A program made the translations under genes and the position numbers. This document shows positions 62,396 to 64,000 of a stretch of DNA of 64,000 nucleotides, piece after piece. The stretch comes from Bifidobacterium sp. ESL0745 (GTDB taxonomy: Bacteria > Actinomycetota > Actinomycetes > Actinomycetales > Bifidobacteriaceae): contig NZ_JAQTHX010000001.1 in assembly GCF_029433335.1 (NCBI RefSeq), forward strand, positions 1,550,001 to 1,614,000. The letters run 5' to 3'. The notes below the pieces were generated by a model. That model searched no databases. It was not told the DNA's origin and saw only the letters and a program-made list of their open reading frames with translations. Within the stretch, counting starts at the first letter, position 1. The number at the start of each line of letters is the position of its first letter.

Positions 62396-63277
62396 TCAGC
62401 GGATGCGGACGGAGACGATGTAGGGGCTGCCGTTGGCGGCCTCGATGCCCATTGCTCTGATGTCGCTTTCGACCTGGACCGGGTTGGTCCTGCCGTCCAC
62501 ATGCAGGTGCGTGACGGTAAAACTGGTCTCCGCCCCCTTGAGCCCGGCCCAATAGGTCTGACGGTACTCGCCTTCGAGCATGCCATGGTACTTGTCCGCC
62601 AGTTCCTTGAGCTCAACCGGGGTGGCGGCACGTCCGATCTTGGCCGGCTTCCAGCCCCGTTTCGGCTCCAGTCCGTACATGACGAATTCGCCGTTGTGCT
62701 GCGCGTAGGGCCAGTTCTCCGGGCTGGCCTCATGCAGCCCGTCGACATCGAGCTTGATGGGCGTTAGCCTGTGGGTGACGACGTGCATCAGGTTCCATTT
62801 CCCGTCGATCTTGACGATGACGTGGTCGGGGTATTTGTCGTTGATGACCAGCTCCTCCACGACGATCTTCCTGTTGTCCATTTCCTGCTCCTTGTTCGTG
62901 GTTTGGTTCGTTTCTTCGTTTTGCGCGCCGGCGATGAGGTCGACGATCTGGGCGAGCTGCCGGTCGGTGCAACCCTCCAAAAGCTCAGGGGTGAGCCCGG
63001 CCAGTATCCTCGCCGTCGTATGCTCGTCCGTCTTACCCGCGGACTCCGCCTCCACCCTCAGGGGCAGCAGCATCATTCGCCGATCCGCCTCCGTTTTGGC
63101 ATCTGCGGCACCGTTGCCGCGCCTCCGGTGGTCCGGATAGGGCTCGTCGGCGTCAACGACCCAGTTGCGGCCGACCTTGTGCGCGGTGCGCAACCCGCCC
63201 CTGCGCGCGAGCTGGCTGACGGTATCAGGGTTCCGCCCGTGCAACCGGGCGTACTCGACAAGACTGATCTCACTCAT
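62396..63277 (-). CDS. HTH protein with a large C-terminal domain (293 aa), possible second internal start
   Basis: Starts at ATG 63277 behind AAGGAGGGAATCG. The N-terminal 70 residues are an HTH of the excisionase/MerR type (SLVEYARLHGRNPDTVSQLA, RTAHKVGRNWVVDADE). A polar linker (AQNEETNQTTNKEQE) leads to a C-terminal domain starting MDNRKIVVEELVINDKYPDH. The ATG for that domain (62881) has a strong AAGGAGCAGGAA in front, so a shorter protein of 161 residues may be made too. The C-terminal domain is mostly beta and has no recognised family. Confidence 0.55.
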   Translation of the reverse strand: MSEISLVEYARLHGRNPDTVSQLARRGGLRTAHKVGRNWVVDADEPYPDHRRRGNGAADAKTEADRRMMLLPLRVEAESAGKTDEHTTARILAGLTPELLEGCTDRQLAQIVDLIAGAQNEETNQTTNKEQEMDNRKIVVEELVINDKYPDHVIVKIDGKWNLMHVVTHRLTPIKLDVDGLHEASPENWPYAQHNGEFVMYGLEPKRGWKPAKIGRAATPVELKELADKYHGMLEGEYRQTYWAGLKGAETSFTVTHLHVDGRTNPVQVESDIRAMGIEAANGSPYIVSVRIR

Positions 63278-63851
63278 CGATTCCCTCCTTCGCCAGGTAC
63301 TCCTTGGCTTTCCGGTACTGGTCGGCGTCGATGATCTCGGGCAGGTAGCCGTCACCGCCCTCGTTGTTGATGTCGTTGTACACGCGCAGCCTGCGGCGCT
63401 TCTCCGTCTTCGACGGGATGTCCCTCTGCGCCTCGGCCTTGGCGATCGTCCTTCTGGCGCTCGCGACCATCTCGGCATGGTCTTTTGCCTCCTTTTCGGC
63501 GCGCTGCTCTTTGATCTCGTCGCTGGTGGCCTCGTCCATGACCTCTTTGACTGCCTGCTTGATGGCCTTGTCGCTCGCGTCGTCGAGCAGCACCCTGTCG
63601 TACACCCAGCCGGCATAGCCCTTGACGGTGCGTTCGTAGGGCTTGATGCCGAAACCGGTGTCTACCAGGTCTACGCTGCCGACGCGCTTGCCGTTGTGCG
63701 TGAGGACGATCTTGCCACCGAGGTAATGCTTGATGCCGAGTTTGTAACCTTCCCACATGTCATCGAAAGTGCTGTCCTCGTAGCTGATCTCTGCGGTGAC
63801 CTCTGTGTTCGCCGGGGTGCTCACCTTGAGGGTCCTTGTTGCTTCGCTCAT
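63270..63851 (-). CDS. Unknown phage protein, first of a minus-strand operon (193 aa)
   Basis: Starts at ATG 63851 behind AAGGAGCAGACAAG. A beta-rich N-terminal half (LKVSTPANTEVTAEISYEDS; GIKPYERTVKGYAGWVYDRV) is followed by a highly charged helical half (IKQAVKEVMDEATSDEIKEQ ... AEKEAKDHAEMVASARRTIA). Its end overlaps the next gene's start by eight bases. An operator palindrome lies upstream. No family is recognised. Confidence 0.5.
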   Translation of the reverse strand: MSEATRTLKVSTPANTEVTAEISYEDSTFDDMWEGYKLGIKHYLGGKIVLTHNGKRVGSVDLVDTGFGIKPYERTVKGYAGWVYDRVLLDDASDKAIKQAVKEVMDEATSDEIKEQRAEKEAKDHAEMVASARRTIAKAEAQRDIPSKTEKRRRLRVYNDINNEGGDGYLPEIIDADQYRKAKEYLAKEGIDE

Positions 63852-63883
63852 CTTGTCTGCTCCTTGCCTTGCCGACAATGTCC

Positions 63884-63904
63884 ATAATACTCGGATATCC
63901 GAGT
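63884..63904 (-). promoter_or_regulatory. Palindromic operator and -10 of the right-end operon
   Basis: ACTCGGATATCCGAGT at 63889-63904 is a perfect 16-base palindrome. Directly downstream on the minus strand is TATTAT (63889-63884), a -10 candidate. A repressor, perhaps one of the HTH proteins of this operon, could bind here. The last 95 bases of the window hold nothing else I can support. Confidence 0.6.
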
Positions 63905-64000
63905 AAAGAAAATCGGACAAGCCCGGGAGTGTCGCGATTTGATTTCTTAAAACAGGCTGTATCGAAAATGTGAGCTCCAGTCAGCGCAGTGCATGGAGCG

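Overview
The window looks like the chromosome of a Bifidobacterium, or a close relative, that carries a prophage. The evidence is a GC-rich actinobacterial gene set, clpB with an HspR-type (HAIR) operator, a DUF3152 protein and a Bifidobacterium-style siphophage. This assignment comes from gene content only; no database search was possible.

Positions 1-26087 are host DNA. They hold a small toxin-antitoxin-like cassette (78-860), then an internalin-like LRR surface protein whose reading frame is broken at a C7 tract (1217-4113). A minus-strand trio follows (TrmH-type methylase, degenerate phosphoribosyltransferase-like protein, RmuC). After that come an orphan membrane module resembling a P1B-ATPase, clpB, a FAH-family enzyme, acylphosphatase and YggS. 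A full minus-strand tryptophan operon, trpE-G-D-C-F-B-A, occupies 14864-22527. It is preceded by a T-box leader with a UGG specifier and ends in a clear terminator. Four of its cistron junctions carry mini-ORFs whose first codons resemble those of the gene that follows. Upstream lie gluQRS, with unusual insertions, and a DUF3152 membrane protein. Intergenic regions around 11.7, 12.8 and 14.6 kb carry families of hairpin repeats.

A tRNA-Lys(CTT) at 26088 marks the left edge of a prophage that runs to about 63.9 kb and probably past the window, since no integrase is visible. Its layout is lysogeny region (26.4-28.4 kb, divergent XRE repressors with palindromic operators), antirepressor, early/replication genes (SSB, replication initiator-like protein, two DNA methyltransferases, HNH nuclease and many small overlapping genes, 29.2-39.6 kb), then a phage tRNA-Ser(GCT). 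HNH, terminase, portal, head and tail genes follow (40.2-59.8 kb), including a gpG/gpT -1 frameshift at CCCAAAA. The lysis genes are a GH25 endolysin and a holin (60.6-61.9 kb). A three-gene minus-strand operon with a palindromic operator closes the window.

The most interesting observations are the mini-ORFs of the trp operon, the tryptophan T-box in an actinobacterium, the C-tract frame switch in the LRR protein, a second C-tract frame break in a phage tail-region gene, and an AT-rich DUF4145 gene inserted backwards in the late operon.
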